From Melampsora larici-populina 98AG31 (lineage: Eukaryota; Basidiomycota; Pucciniomycetes; Pucciniales; Melampsoraceae), in contig NW_006768782.1 in the NCBI RefSeq assembly GCF_000204055.1, positions 1,336,434-1,400,433 on the forward strand: a stretch of DNA of 64,000 nucleotides, read 5' to 3'. The translations under genes and the position numbers were made by a program. Of this stretch, positions 1 through 12,043 are shown piece after piece. The notes beneath the pieces are model-generated. The model did not search any database, was not told the origin of the DNA, and saw only the letters and a list, made by a program, of their open reading frames with translations. The first letter of the stretch is position 1; every line of letters starts with the position of its first letter.

Positions 1-1448
1 ATAAGACAATCAAGTCGACGAGCGCAGCTATGATCCCCAATCTGAACCAGTGCGCCATTCGATCCTAAGCAAATGCATCGACGCGTCATCGTTAGTTCTC
101 AGATACCCAGGAAGGTCTTACTTGTGATCACTCACTCGATGTACTGTCAGCTGTCTTGCAGGTATCAACCTTACCAACAGGTCCATCCGGCTATAGTTGG
201 ATATGTCGACCGCCATCCCTTGATGACGCAAGTCTGACGTGATAGCTCTTGCTAACTCCCGCAGCTTCTGGTGTTCCTGCTCCGCGCCAAATAATGTTAC
301 AAAGAAAGTGGCTGCTCCGAAATGGAATCAAGAGCTGCTAATTAGCGGTGAACACCAACACGATCAGAAGAAAAGAGACCTACGTAGGGTCCAAAGAGAT
401 AAACAAATGAATAATCCGTTCAGGCTCCAACGAAGAGGTGTTGGAAGTACCAATGTTCTTTTCTGCGGGGAAACCAAACACCATGACTTATCCCACAAGG
501 ACGTCAGACACTGGCAAAAACACACCCAAAGGAACACTGAAAAGAACCATGGAGATCTATATATTCAACTACTGTTCATCACGTGAAAGGAGAGGACCGA
601 TGGAAACGAGATGGACAAACCCCTAGAATTCGAACCATCAAAAGCACACATCAGTATGACATAAAGTGTCAGGTTTTCTTGTTTCTAGGTGCTTACCAAG
701 ATCCTACAAGGACCACTGCAAACTTGATACCAAATAGAGGGAGTTTATTGCGATCAGAAACATAGCCCGCATCTATAAGCTGTTGAAAGGTCAAATCCGC
801 CAACACCACTGCGTCGCGTGGATCAAATCGATGTTCAAGTTCAGCAAGAATAAGGGTATGACTTTATACATCTCTGCGTGTGACGTTTTGCTTACGTGAA
901 GTATAGAACAAGTATACCAATCCAGTCATATTGGGAACATCTATCTTCAAGATGTTCACTACGACCCATCATCCAAAATCACAATCAGGATAGTTGTTCT
1001 GGCAAATAAGTCACAGGAATTTACTCACGTCTTGTGAAAGAATAGAACCTGAACGTTCTCGTTACAATCCTGATGTACAATAAATGCAAGCATTGGAAAA
1101 GCATTCTAGAAAGTATATAAAACAGGTATCAACATCACCCTTGGATTGAGATGTAAGGTTCAAACGGATACAAGTACATACATAACATAGCACCCCGCGA
1201 TCACTGCGGAAAGAATCCTAACCCATTTTGGCATCAAGACAGACTATACTCCAGGAAAACGCCGTGGTCGCAGGGTGAAACACATTTGATCATGTTAACA
1301 TGTTCACACCGAGAGTATTTGAGAGCCGGAAGATTTGACTGACCTTAGTTTGTTGATCAAGGTAAGTAGCGGCAGCGTAATATGGATTTACGCTGGGTGG
1401 TATTTGCATCACAAAGGCCACCATCTTCTGTTCCTCTGGCTGGACCAT
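1..1448 (-). CDS. Polytopic membrane protein, paralogue A (partial; 3' end outside window)
   Basis: Eight exons can be traced on the minus strand: 1448-1344, 1243-1182, 1105-1029, 808-697, 622-621, 536-384, 314-136 and 64-<1. All have GT-AG borders and consistent phase. The model was recognised by exon-by-exon similarity to the complete gene at 36853-39184. Shared blocks include VNPYYAAATYL against VNPWNAASNYL, LMPKWVRI against LLPKWARI, ADLTFQQLIDAG against ADLTLQQLIDSG, WVCFCQC against WVCICQC, and ARQLTVHR against ARQLVVYR. Exons 2, 3 and 6 have identical lengths in both genes (62, 77 and 153 nt). Hydrophobic stretches predict several membrane spans. A 2-nt exon (GG at 621-622) is needed to keep frame, exactly as in the paralogue. 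The start is the ATG at 1446-1448, which gives a first exon one codon shorter than in the paralogue. I do not recognise the family; a GPCR-like or transporter-like role is only a guess from topology. Confidence 0.75.
621..622 (-). other. Inferred 2-nt microexon (GG) of paralogue A
   Basis: On the minus strand the order is acceptor TTCTAG, then GG, then donor GTTTGT. The upstream exon ends in phase 2 (TG) at 697. The downstream exon must begin with two bases before the codons for FLWVCFCQC at 536. Direct joining of those exons gives an early stop. Inserting GG restores the membrane helix and matches the paralogue, where the same pattern sits at 37785-37786. The flanking introns are 74 nt and 84 nt. 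Seen: splice dinucleotides and phases. Inferred: the use of this exon. Confidence 0.6.
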
Positions 1449-2238
1449 CGTCTCTGATTCTCACCACTCAAATGATATTCTTGATGTACGCAATTATTCG
1501 GAAAAGTAGCCTAGCAAATAGAGAAGTTTTAGGCCAGTCAAATCCGAGATCAATCAATGTTCAAGTCAGGTGTTGAGAGTGGGCAGGTAACTGTGACCAA
1601 GTCAAAGGCTAAATGGTTTGGCAGTGGTTGGTCATCCAAGACCATGAATTCTTTTCGAAAAACTCGTGCTTGGTGTTCAAGTTAAGCGAGATAGGTGTCT
1701 GACACCGGTTGAACCGGAACCTTAGCGCATATGTGGCAATTGATATTTTTGAATTCCTTTTGGAATTTGAATCAGGATTGACTATATACTTTTGACGATA
1801 TTGATTACTTGAACTTCGAGTTTTCAAACGAAGAAGTGAAAACTCACCACGCTCAGCTGCATGGATAAAGATAGATATAAAGATGTTTAAACTCAACAAA
1901 GTTCCACGCGGTCGCTCGAGACTCGAGCCCCGCGACAGCGTGAGACTTGGTTAAGTTCAGTCAGCATCGAACTTCAACACCGGTTAATTTCAAATGTCCG
2001 GTACGATGCCGAGCCTCGGGCCGTTGGGGAAGGACTTACAAGTTAAGTTTGGGACATACGATGCAAGCTTAACTAAGTCGCTCTTGAGCTCGAGCCGCTC
2101 AAACGAATGACTTCAACGCATTGATTTTTTGGCCTGAGATTGGCCGGGGCTTTTCGCCAAAAACTGGCCTATAAAACTATGTTATACAATTTCAAGTGAG
2201 TTTTGGTTCTTCAATGATAAAAACTGATAATTACATAC
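1449..2238. other. Intergenic spacer, no gene seen
   Basis: This is the upstream region of paralogue A. The 96-codon minus-strand ORF at 1609-1899 has no recognisable motif and no supporting splice partner. A CpG-rich patch with repeated CTCGAG runs from about 1905 to 2110 and could be a transposon edge, but I see no terminal repeats. Confidence 0.4.
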
Positions 2239-3071
2239 CTAAAAGATGATCCAAACTTGTTCAAGGTCATTTTCAGGGATATCAAACTTGCTAGTGATTT
2301 GTCCAAAGGTGGTGAGGTTGGTCAAGGTAAGTGTGTGAGTATCATTTGAAGTACTACTGGGCTTAGAGTTGATGATGTGCCTGTTCAAAGTTGAATTGGA
2401 TGTTGAAATGAATGTGTTGTCCTCAGCAAAGGGGTCATCAGAGTGATCATCCAGGAATTTGTAAGTTTTGGGGGGTTCTTCTGCCTCAATGGTTTTTGTA
2501 TGTTTGCTATGGATGCAGATAAGGTCTTCATCTTGACAAGTTGAAAGGGAATTTTGCCCTTGTTTGGATGAGTTAGAAGATTGGTGATAAATATACACAG
2601 TGTAAAAACTCAAGTGTCAGGTCGACGTGCTCACACAAATGACATCTCATAGAGGGTGGATACAAGCTTCAGATGATCTTAAGCACCATGCACAGACAGC
2701 CCTTCTTGAGTTCCTCAGGCAGTGAGACCGTTAGACATAGGAAGTCAGATATCCTTTCCTGAGACTAAAGGGGTGCTAGAATTTCACCAAAGTCTGACAA
2801 AGAAACTGAATGAAAAAAGTGTCATTTTTTTTCCAAACCTCTCTGTGTGTGCACTTTGATGAGCCATAGTAAGATGGACGCTGTGATAGAGATTGGGATG
2901 AGGAGGTGGTGGTGGTAGGGGATACTCAAGTAAGTACAGGGTGTTGGGTGACTCTTGATAATGATTGTTTGGTGGAAATGTTGGCTGTGTTTGATGTTGT
3001 TGATGTACTGCTGGAGAGAGGGTGCCTGGGGGTTGCCTAGCCAGTACATGATAAGGATTATGTTGTAACAT
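2239..3071 (-). pseudogene. Low-complexity hypothetical coding fragments
   Basis: Two minus-strand stretches have protein-like but biased composition. The one at 2784-3071 is rich in Pro, His and Gln (NPYHVLARQPPGTLSPAVHQ, a PPPPPHP run). The one at 2239-2613 is rich in Ser, Thr and Asp (SDDPFAEDNTF, TLTLTNLTTF). They lie in different frames and could be two exons or two broken pieces of one gene, possibly transposon-derived. I do not recognise a domain. Confidence is low because composition alone can create such ORFs. Confidence 0.2.
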
Positions 3072-3130
3072 ATCTGGATGTATTGCTGGATATTGTCATG
3101 CTTGTGGAATCTATAAGGTATATTGTGCAT

Positions 3131-4087
3131 GACTTAGATCCCACTGTTTTAGCATAAGATAACATCACAGGAAAAGTCAACAAATTAATGTATTCACCAT
3201 GTCCCCGGGTAGTGTTTGCTCATCAACAAGCGCACACAACTTCCCTTTCTGCCTCAAAGGGAGTTGGACCTCAGTGTGTGCTCATTGACACGCAAACCCT
3301 AAACAGACACAGTGATTGGTTCAAAGAAAAATTGAGCAAATTCTGAAGGCTCACTTTCGATGAAGTTAGAGTGGACTTGCCTTAGGACCTCCCTCAATAG
3401 GTTGTGTGTCAATACCAGTTAATTGTTGGGTTTTGACAAGGCACAAGGAATAACCCCCATCCATGTTGCAGGAGTCTAGGGGATATCCCCCGGTTACCAC
3501 ATAACTGGCCATGCCAGACACACAGATGGTCAGATGACAAATCCTACAGTCTCTCAAAGACTCCTTGTTGACCTTTGAGCTCTTTTGTACCATCATTTTT
3601 CCCTCCCACAGCTCCAGAAAAAGCTTTCTCTTCAGGCCTTTTTCCCTCTGCCTTGCTTTTCCTCTTTCCCTTATCTCATCACCTAAGAGCTCACATCCCA
3701 CTCATTCTTCAAACCCACAATTTCAAAGAACCCTTCTGCCCAAGGTTTGATCAAAGCTTCTTCCCCCTCTCTCTGTCTCACCCCCTGCCTTCAGACATCT
3801 GACAACATTGGCCTCCAAGGAAACCCTCACAAGTCTTTCATCAGAAGGAGCTTGTGAGTCCCTCATCAAAAAGGCCCAGGGTCTAGGCTTTCACCCGCCA
3901 AGGGTAAGCCTCACTTTAGGCCTCCTCAGCTGTGTAAAGCAACTCTTGCTCACCAACTCACCACCTAGAGTGAGTGATGGACGCAGGCCCCAATGACAGA
4001 CCTGCCTGTGATTGAAGGCTTAGAACTCTGCAAAGTTTTTAATCCTTCATGCTCTCCAAGAAAGAGTGGAACAGTCAGACCTAAAAC
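3131..4087. other. Spacer with pyrimidine-rich stretch
   Basis: The 3590-3800 part is strongly C/T-rich on the plus strand, which opens overlapping ORFs in several frames without any motif. No gene is supported here. Confidence 0.35.
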
Positions 4088-5480
4088 CTACAATCTTGGC
4101 TAACGACCCAATCCCTACACATATACCAATACCTACCACAACACATCAAATACACGGAACCCAATCCCCTCTAAAAAAATATTCACTTTAGTATCATGAA
4201 TATCTAATCAGATATTATCTTTTCTTAAAGCCAAGCTTGAATCACCACACTGGTACGATAAATATTTTCCAAATGACAACTGTTACTAGGTATATTTATT
4301 TCCTCATATCTCTACACAGATAAACAAGATACTTACCATCCTTTTCATCTATGTATTCACATATCATAAAAATCATTTTGCTACAATCTTAGCTAATGAT
4401 CCAATCCCTACACATATACCTATACCTACCAAAACACATCAAATACATGGAACCCAATCCCCTCTGACAAAAAAAATATTCACTTTAGTATCATGAATAT
4501 CTAATCAGATATTATCTTTTCTTAAAGCCAAGCTTGAATCACCACACTGGTACGATAAATATTTTCCAAATGACAACTGTTACTAGGTATATTTATTTCC
4601 TCATATCCCCACACAGATAAACAAGATCCTGCTTACTATCCTTTTTATCTATGTATTCACATATCATAAAAATCATTTTCCTACAATCTTAGCTAATGAT
4701 CCAATCCCTACACATATACCTATACCTACCAAAACACATCAAATACATGGAACCCAATCCCCTCTGACAAAAAAAATATTCACTTTAGTATCATCAATAT
4801 CTAATCAGATATTATCTTTTCTTAAAGCCAAGCCTAAACCAACACACTGGTACAATAAATCTTTTTTGTATGCCAACTGTTACTAGGTATATTTATTTCC
4901 TCATATCCCCACACAGATAAACAAGATCCTGCTTACTATCCTTTTTATCTATGTATTCACATATCATAAAAATCATTTTCCTACAATCTTAGCTAATGAT
5001 CCAATCCCTACACATATACCTATACCTACCATAAAACATCAAAAGCATGGAACCCAATCCCCTCTAAAAAAATATTCACTAAGGTATCATCAATATCTAA
5101 TCAGATATTATATTTTCTTAAAGCCAAGCCTAAACCAACACACTGGTACAATAAATCTTTTCCAAATACCAACTGTTACTAGGTATATTTATTTCCTCAT
5201 ATCTCTACACAGATAAACAAGATCCTGCTTACTATCCTTTTCATCTATGTATTCACATATCATAAAAATCATTTTCCTACAATCTTAGCTAATGATCCAA
5301 TCCCTACACATATACCTATATCTACCATAACACACAAATGCATGGAACCCAATCCCCTCTAAAAAATATCGAGAACTTACATAGTATCATCAATGTAAGA
5401 TCAGATCAAAGCTTTTCTTGAAGCCAAATTTAAATCAACACAGGGGCATGGTGCAAAATAAGCTCTTTTTGTAACCTTAC
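4088..5480. repeat. Tandem satellite, about 300-bp unit, four copies plus a diverged partial
   Basis: Copies begin with CTACAATCTT at 4088, 4381, 4681, 4981 and 5277, giving periods of 293, 300, 300 and 296 bp. Each unit carries the same landmarks: ATCCAATCCCTACACATATA, a block around TATTCACTTTAGTATCAT, GTTACTAGGTATATTTATTT and CTATGTATTCACATATCA. Copies two and three are nearly identical, and the last fades out after about 5400. No ORF runs through the array. It lies 3' of the cyclin B gene, with a low-complexity tract between them. Confidence 0.9.
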
Positions 5481-6204
5481 TATTTATCAAACCATACATA
5501 ACTTTTTGATCACCCACTTTGTACATAAATACCCTGAACCCTTTTCTCTCTCCGACTTTTTCATAAACCTTTCCTCTAGGTACTCATCTCACAAACCATT
5601 CAATCCTTCCTTCCTTCTTTCCTTCCTACACATATACATACTCAAAAAAAAACATCAATAATTAAATTAATTTCTCATTTTTAAATAAAACAGACACAAA
5701 AAATCACAAATACGTAGCCCAGTTTCAACTGTTTTTTTCCTTTCTTCTTCAAGAACCTTTTAAACAAAAGAAGAAAAAGAAAAGAAAACCAATCAAAACA
5801 GTCATATTTTTTTATCTTCTTCTCGTAGTAGTAGTTGTCATCAAAGATGATGATCGATCATCCAAAGATGATGATCAATCATCATCATCAATCTACAAAA
5901 ACAAAAACAAAAAACAAAAAAAACTAATGGTCCAGATTTCAAAAATTCACCCAAGAAAAAATAAAATGAAAAAAGTTAAAACCAAACCAAAAAAAGAAAC
6001 ATCACAGGCAGACATACAAACAAATTTTTTTTTCGGTCATCTGTTTATGTGTCAAAAAAGAAAAACATCACACCCACACACACGCACACAAAATACCCAA
6101 GAACCAATTACATAAAAGATATAACCCACCATCAAAAGATAACCAAAAGAAAAAAAAGAAATTGATGATGAAAAAAAAACCCTCATGATATGATCACAAC
6201 ACTA
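5481..6204. repeat. Low-complexity A-rich and (GATGAT)/(CTTC) tract
   Basis: Between the satellite and the cyclin stop codon there are CTTC-type repeats (5607-5627), long A runs, and an interrupted GATGAT/ATCATC microsatellite near 5845-5895. The right part probably includes the cyclin 3' UTR. No gene is seen. Confidence 0.5.
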
Positions 6205-8746
6205 CTATTCTTCATCTTCTTCTTCTTCATTTTGATCTTCTTCAACTTCATGATCGTCAGCATCATCTTCATCCATCTCCTTTTTAATCATTTTTCCATT
6301 TGTTTTCTTTCCACCTTTACGTGTAAGATTCACATCATCACCCGTGTCTTTTACATGTGCCCATTCTTCTAATCGATCCCATTCGAATCCAGTAGGTGTT
6401 TCATAAGTATACGTTTCCACAGCCCAATCTCGTACCAATTCACTGACTCTAAAAAACTGATCATTCGAAAAAACATTTGGTTTGTCAGACGGGCCTAATG
6501 GATGAAATCACATAAAACAAAATGACAAACCTTTCGAGTAGAATACTTTTTGAACAAATTACCATGTTCGTTTCCTCCTTCGTATCCAACAGCACCCACG
6601 AAGTTTGGTTCAAGTCCGATACCCAAAACCTTGCAACCGGTCCGAAGGATATAATCAACCATGATCTGAGCAGTAGGAAGGATCTCATCCTGTGTGTATC
6701 CAGAATAATGAATCAAGTTTGCATCCCATTCTCCTCGGTTCAAGAGTTTCCTTGATAACCAGATCGAGGTGGCTGCTAAAAGTGAAGGTGCAGTGGCGAC
6801 TAATCGGTAGTCAACAATCGAAATTTCCATAAAGTACTATACCCAACAATCAAAGCATTAGTTAAGCCTTAAGACGGTGATCAAGGAACGAGTGATACAA
6901 GGAATGACTTACTTTAGCAAATGTACGAGATTGGATATCATAGTGATCTGCCTTGGAGACCCTCCTCAAGAAGTTCAATGGGTTAGGATACCGAAGATCC
7001 CAGCTCAACATCTCTAACATATAAGTTTCAGCCTTCAAAATCTCTTCATTTTCGTATCCTCCATCAGTCATGTACAGAAAATTTGTCACACTAGGACAGA
7101 TAACTTCTTCATATTTAGATGCAAGGAATAATGAAGTGACTCCAACCAGTTGGAATTTGATGAGAGCGACTGTTCGTTTAGTAAGAAATCGGTCCATCAA
7201 GTTGATGGCAAGGTAAAGAGTTTCAGGTAACAATCGGAATTTCGAGTGCACTTCGATGATCCAGTCTACCAAAACACCTCGCATCTTCCATGTCAATTCA
7301 CTTTGACGGGACATGTAATCGGCATCAGGAAGGGTTTCAAGCTGTTGGGTAGGATGACAAGATACGGAAGAAGAATGAGCTGAATCCCATCCATCACCAA
7401 ATCGTTTCGATCGCAGCAGATGAACAAACATACCTCAAGCTCGCACATGTAATGATAGATCTCATTAACATATTCTTTAACCATCAAGGGGTCCTCCTCA
7501 TCACCTTCATCTAAATCTTCCCATCCTTGTTCTCCATCCTTCAACTTGACCTTTTCGACTTCCTTGCCCTTTGAACTCTCCATCATGATCTCATCATCAG
7601 CATCCTCAGTTCGAATGTTTTCCTTCTCAATCTCTTCCGGCTCACTCGTTCTCGGTTTCTTGGACAGTCGCCCTTCACCTTCAATCTTCACCACACCCGA
7701 TCGATTCGCACTAGCGCGACGACTACTCTGCCGAGCTGGAGCGGTACTAGCCACATTCTTGGAAGCCGGTCTCGCAGTGAGAGCGACCTTCTTCTTGACA
7801 ACAGTGGTTGATGTTGTTGTTGGCCGGCGAGGTTCGGGAGCAGGAGCTGTAGCATTGCGTTTCAAAGGTTTGATTTGCCGAGCACTAGTCTTGGTGACGG
7901 GTTGATTGATCGCAACATCTTCGAGTACCATTGGTTCAGCTGCTCCAGCCTTGCGTGTTAATGTAGAAGCTTTGCGAGTGACAACGGCAGCAGTAGCCTT
8001 GGTTGCTGGCTTGGTAGGTACGATGGCAGTGGTACTGATAGATTTGACGTTGTTTGTGCGATCATCTAAGATCCGTTTACGACCGTTCGTGGCAAGGGCG
8101 GTGGTTGCGGTCTTGCCGTTAGCTAGCTGAGTCTGGGGACACAGGAAAGATGATCAGAAGACAGAAAGAAACATGGAAGGAGATGGAAATCGGACATACC
8201 TTTGTACCTTGAGCAATACTCGCTGTTCGTCCACGTAAAGTACGGGTAGGTACACCGAGCTTAGACACGTTCACACCTGCGTTCTCGTCCTCCTTCTTTG
8301 GAACAGCGTTGGAAGTAACACCCAACCGAGTAGAGTGACGAGTAGGAGGCTATAAGAATCGGAGGAAAAGCAAGAGGATGAGTTACGATTCAAAGGGAAA
8401 GGAAGTCAAGATAGTGAAAGAGTGGAAGCAGATGAGAAAGCTAAAGTCGGGAGCATGACGTGACAGTCGTCGCGTGTACGATGGGAAAGTGTCATGCACC
8501 GAGCAACTGAATAAGAGAACGGTTAAGATGTGGGAAAGGACGGTCATGGACGCGTCTAGGACCAAAATTGGTCGGAAAATTTAGAGAGTTGTACCCTCCA
8601 TGATACTTGGCACTTTTTACTCAAGACGACACCCAATTTGATGAGAGCCAGTCAGGTGGCTCTGGGTATGATATTATGATTGATAAGAAGTGACTGAATA
8701 GGTATAAAACCCGCGTTTTGAGGAATGAACCCAAACTTACCGCCAT
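6205..8746 (-). CDS. G2/mitotic B-type cyclin
   Basis: Six exons: 8746-8741 (ATGGCG only), 8349-8200, 8132-7434, 7341-6913, 6836-6531 and 6456-6205, encoding about 613 residues. It is expected to bind and activate Cdk1 for mitotic entry in the nucleus. The cyclin box starts near residue 305 with the hallmark MRGVLVDWI and continues through LYLAINLMDRFL and FLASKYEE. The C-terminal cyclin fold contains YFMEISIVDYRL. A KEN box (KENI, about residues 222-224) in the Lys/Ser/Pro-rich N-terminal region is a candidate APC/C-Cdh1 degron; I could not place a clear RxxL box. The C-terminus is an unusual acidic Asp/Glu-rich tail. The 6-nt first coding exon was chosen because it is the ATG in phase with the next exon and has a canonical GTAAGT donor. 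Family is clear; subtype (Clb or Cdc13-like) is inferred. Confidence 0.93.
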
Positions 8747-11122
8747 GCTACCTAGAGCTGAAAGAGTCAAGACAGTGAGATGGTTTGTTTTTTGAGGAGG
8801 ATCGATTAGAGTTGATTAGATTGAAGAATGAGATGATCGATTGAATGAGAGATTAATGTGAGATTATAGAGACTGAAGAGGTTCGGAGGTTTGAGTTTTT
8901 GATGATGAGATCGATCAATCAAAGACCTATAGGGGAAATGAAATAAGAAAGGCATGATATTAGTGAGCTGATGAGATGAATGAGGATTAGTGATGAAAGG
9001 CTAATGAGACTGACCAAATTGAATGAGTTAATGATTGATAGTGCTGAGTTGAGTGGTAATCTTGAGAGTGGTAGTATTTGATGAGTATTTGATGATTAGT
9101 TTTGATGATAAGTGAAAAGAAGTCAAGTTAAAGAGTTTTAAGAATCAAAGCTTTAAAGAACTAGAAGATAAGAAAAGAGAACAAGATCGATTGATTTGTA
9201 TGAAGTGAAGTGATGAAGATGATGATAGATTAGTTTATATAATGTCAACTCAAGAAGGTCAAGGTCATCAAGCCTATCACTCACTACAATCCAAGTACGC
9301 AAATCAAAAAAAATCAAAATTTAAAGTTCTCCTCAAAATCAAAACTAAAACTACTTAAATTTTAATCAAAACTAACTAAACTCTCAGCAGCTTACATACA
9401 GTTCAGTTTAAAACCTCAACTCAACTCATCAAATCAAAGACCTTAACACTAAGTATCTCTCTCTACTCATCTCGAACTTTCAACGCGTTTCAATCAAAAC
9501 TAAACACGCGACCGTAGAAAAAAAAATCAACACTTAAGTCACATAACAAGGAAAATACAGCTTAGACGCTCAGATTAAATCCACAAAGCGCCAAAAAAGA
9601 CGAAAACAACAACAAAACAAACTGCACTGTATTGTACAGTCTTCACTCCACTCTTCTGAGTCTGGAGTCTGGGCGCGCGCGTCAACTGTTGCTATGACAC
9701 CCGCGCTGTCTCACCTTAAGCTCCAGCCTGTTTAGTGCTCAACCAATCAGATCGCATCAGTACTGAAACGCGTCATTAAGCTTAGCGCTATGATATAACT
9801 TAACAGTCCATACATCTCGATCATCTTCCTTCACATTTTTCGATTGATTTAACCGCCCATTAAACACTCATCCCATTTGACACCTTCCGATCAGACTTGT
9901 GCAAGCTCTCACCTGTTTGGAGGAACTGTTCTAAATTAACCACTAAATCCTCTACAACATACACATCCTTTCACCGTGCATCCAGATTCCAATCACCTTC
10001 ATAACAGATCATATCAGAATCACAAAAAAGCTTCGTGTGAAGTACGTACAAACACAACTAGACTTCAAGAGTGTTGAGAGTTGCGAGCACAAGCATCATA
10101 TATTTCCAAACCTCACTAGCTCAGAACTGATCAAGGTGTATGTAGAAAGTTATCAAATTTTTGGGATATTTTCAAGACATGAAATTGATCTATCTTGACT
10201 TGAAAGAACGTTAATTGGAAGACCACCTTGAGGTCTATCCCCCAGTAAATTGATTGTAAAACCTTTAGAATCTTTGTTGATATATCATCACACAATGATG
10301 ATTTTTGAAAGTCATTTAGAAACACGAAACCTGAGTCACAATGACATCAAGTAAGTAAATTGAAATTGATTTCATTCTTGGTGTTTTTGATCAAGAGAAT
10401 AAAAGGTGATGATTATATAGACATCTTTTAATTCCTGTAAAGAGTAGGAACTCTAGCACTCTGGGTTCATAGCCACTCCAACATTCTTTGTACATAATAA
10501 CTCATCATGATCATCTTTAAATCTTACACACAAAATACATTTCACAATCTTTTACGAAGAGAAAATTTTTGCAAAAAAATCTCAACTTTTGGACGTATAG
10601 ATGCACAACAAGCCTCTACATAGGTTTGTTTGACCAAACTCATAATGGTTTTAAAAAAATTGAGCTTATCAGATCAATTGACTAGTTAGTAAGCAGAAAG
10701 AAAAAGATGATATAGTTTTACAATTCTACAATCATAAATACCAGTCAATCAATACTTTAGATAAAAAAAACATGTATAACATTTAACAAATTCAAAACAA
10801 AATCTGATCCTACAACAAGAATAAAAAAGACAAGAAAAAACCCCTTCAAGTATTCTTTAGAAAATACTATTCAATTGATTTTTGGTTTTATGAATTCAAG
10901 ATTGATACATCATTGATTATGTAACATTAAGAGGGAATAGAGTCATGATTTTTCAAGAAGAAAAAAAGGGAATGAGATGTTTTTAAAAACTTTGAAGATG
11001 AAGAACAGAAAAACACACGTAAAAAAACCACAAGGTGTTGCCAAAGATTGAAACACATGAGAGGAAGTAACTTTAAGCTAAGTAAGATACTGTCAAGAGA
11101 TTTATGAATTGATATAAAGGGT
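8747..11122. other. 2.4-kb intergenic region
   Basis: It contains the cyclin B promoter side (8747 up to about 9900, A/T-rich with GATGA and AATCAAAA runs) and the 3' side of the four-TM gene. Short ORFs at 10131 and 10927 show no motif. I see no transposon ends here. Confidence 0.4.
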
Positions 11123-11830
11123 TCAAACGTAATAAGCTGGAAGTTGATCATAAGGTTCAGAACAAACTTCTAGATCCTGATCATCATAAGATTTCGAAGA
11201 ACCAAAACAACAAACCGAAAGTCTACAAATCTCATGAAGAATACCTGAAAGAGCCCAATAAGCACAAAATCCAGGAATAGCCAAAAAGAATAAAGAGATA
11301 ATTGAACAAAGAAAAGTTTCGGTTAATTGAATTAAGAATCCTTCTTGATTGTTTAAAGCAGATGGAAGTAATCGATTGACTTGTAAAGCAACAAATCCTA
11401 AGAGACTGATAAAGATAGAGAAAATTAAATAGTTGGTTGAGGATACTTTTATCCAACCTTGACGAGTTGGTAAACCTCGATTCAAGATAATCACTCCACT
11501 AGCCATCTTAAACCAAGCATACCACATCAACCAATACTGGCTTTGAGAAGACCAAGGTGTGAGATTTTCATATGCTTGACATCCGTTCCTTTCACTTGTG
11601 ATGGTACTTAAACTGGTTGAATTGAAGATATGAGACGAGTTACTAAAAGTGAGGCATAAGACTGAGATAAGTAAGAAATCTAGGGTGAGGATCACGCTGG
11701 CCGAAACTCGACTGGTAGGAGAACGATGATCGAAATCGGATGTGGTTTGGGAACCTAAATCCTGAGCTCTCTCCATCTTCATGGGTCCTGGAATGTAAAG
11801 AGTGAGGTGGGAAGGTTTCTTCGAGTTCAT
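11123..11830 (-). CDS. Four-TM membrane protein, function unknown
   Basis: A 235-residue protein starting at the ATG in ACAATGAACTCG. I prefer this start to the one 20 codons upstream because a convincing 5' UTR intron (GTAAGT donor just upstream of 11890, acceptor GACTTTCAG near 11840) removes the upstream ATG. Predicted helices: VSASVILTLDFLLISVLCL, WLMWYAWFKMASGVIIL, LIFSIFISLLGFVALQV and a long one around FLCSIISLFFLAIPGFCAYW. Possible N-glycosylation sites lie in the first loop (NSSH, NSTS). The cytoplasmic-looking tail is Cys- and Asp-rich and ends QLPAYYV. I do not recognise the family; a tetraspan-type plasma-membrane protein is a topology-based description only. Confidence 0.6.
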   Translation of the reverse strand: MNSKKPSHLTLYIPGPMKMERAQDLGSQTTSDFDHRSPTSRVSASVILTLDFLLISVLCLTFSNSSHIFNSTSLSTITSERNGCQAYENLTPWSSQSQYWLMWYAWFKMASGVIILNRGLPTRQGWIKVSSTNYLIFSIFISLLGFVALQVNRLLPSALNNQEGFLIQLTETFLCSIISLFFLAIPGFCAYWALSGILHEICRLSVCCFGSSKSYDDQDLEVCSEPYDQLPAYYV

Positions 11831-12043
11831 TGTGTATCGAAAGCTGAAAGTCGTGTTCACCAAAAGGTTAGCTACTTGCAGGTTGCCCAACGAAACTTAC
11901 TGGAGAGAAACGCTGTCAGAGATGGAATGAACAAACTTCTATGTGGTTAACTTTGGTGACAGAAAATCAGCCGCGTGAAAATCTTTAAGGATGAAGAAAT
12001 GTTCTGTGACTGAAATCATCAAAGATTACAAGAATAAAGACCG

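Noticed and set aside
610..640. tRNA-like T-loop word GGTTCGAATTC (minus strand)
   Set aside because: No acceptor, D-arm or anticodon stem can be built around it; it lies in an intron of paralogue A.
239..765. Plus-strand ORFs at the left edge as genes
   Set aside because: They are antisense shadows of the exons and introns of paralogue A, which matches a second gene exon by exon.
3565..3802. Plus ORFs in a C/T-rich tract
   Set aside because: Open frames result from pyrimidine bias; translation is Ser/Phe/Leu/Pro low complexity.
7546..8130. Plus-strand ORFs antisense to cyclin B
   Set aside because: They mirror the low-complexity N-terminal region of cyclin B on the other strand; the cyclin model explains this DNA.
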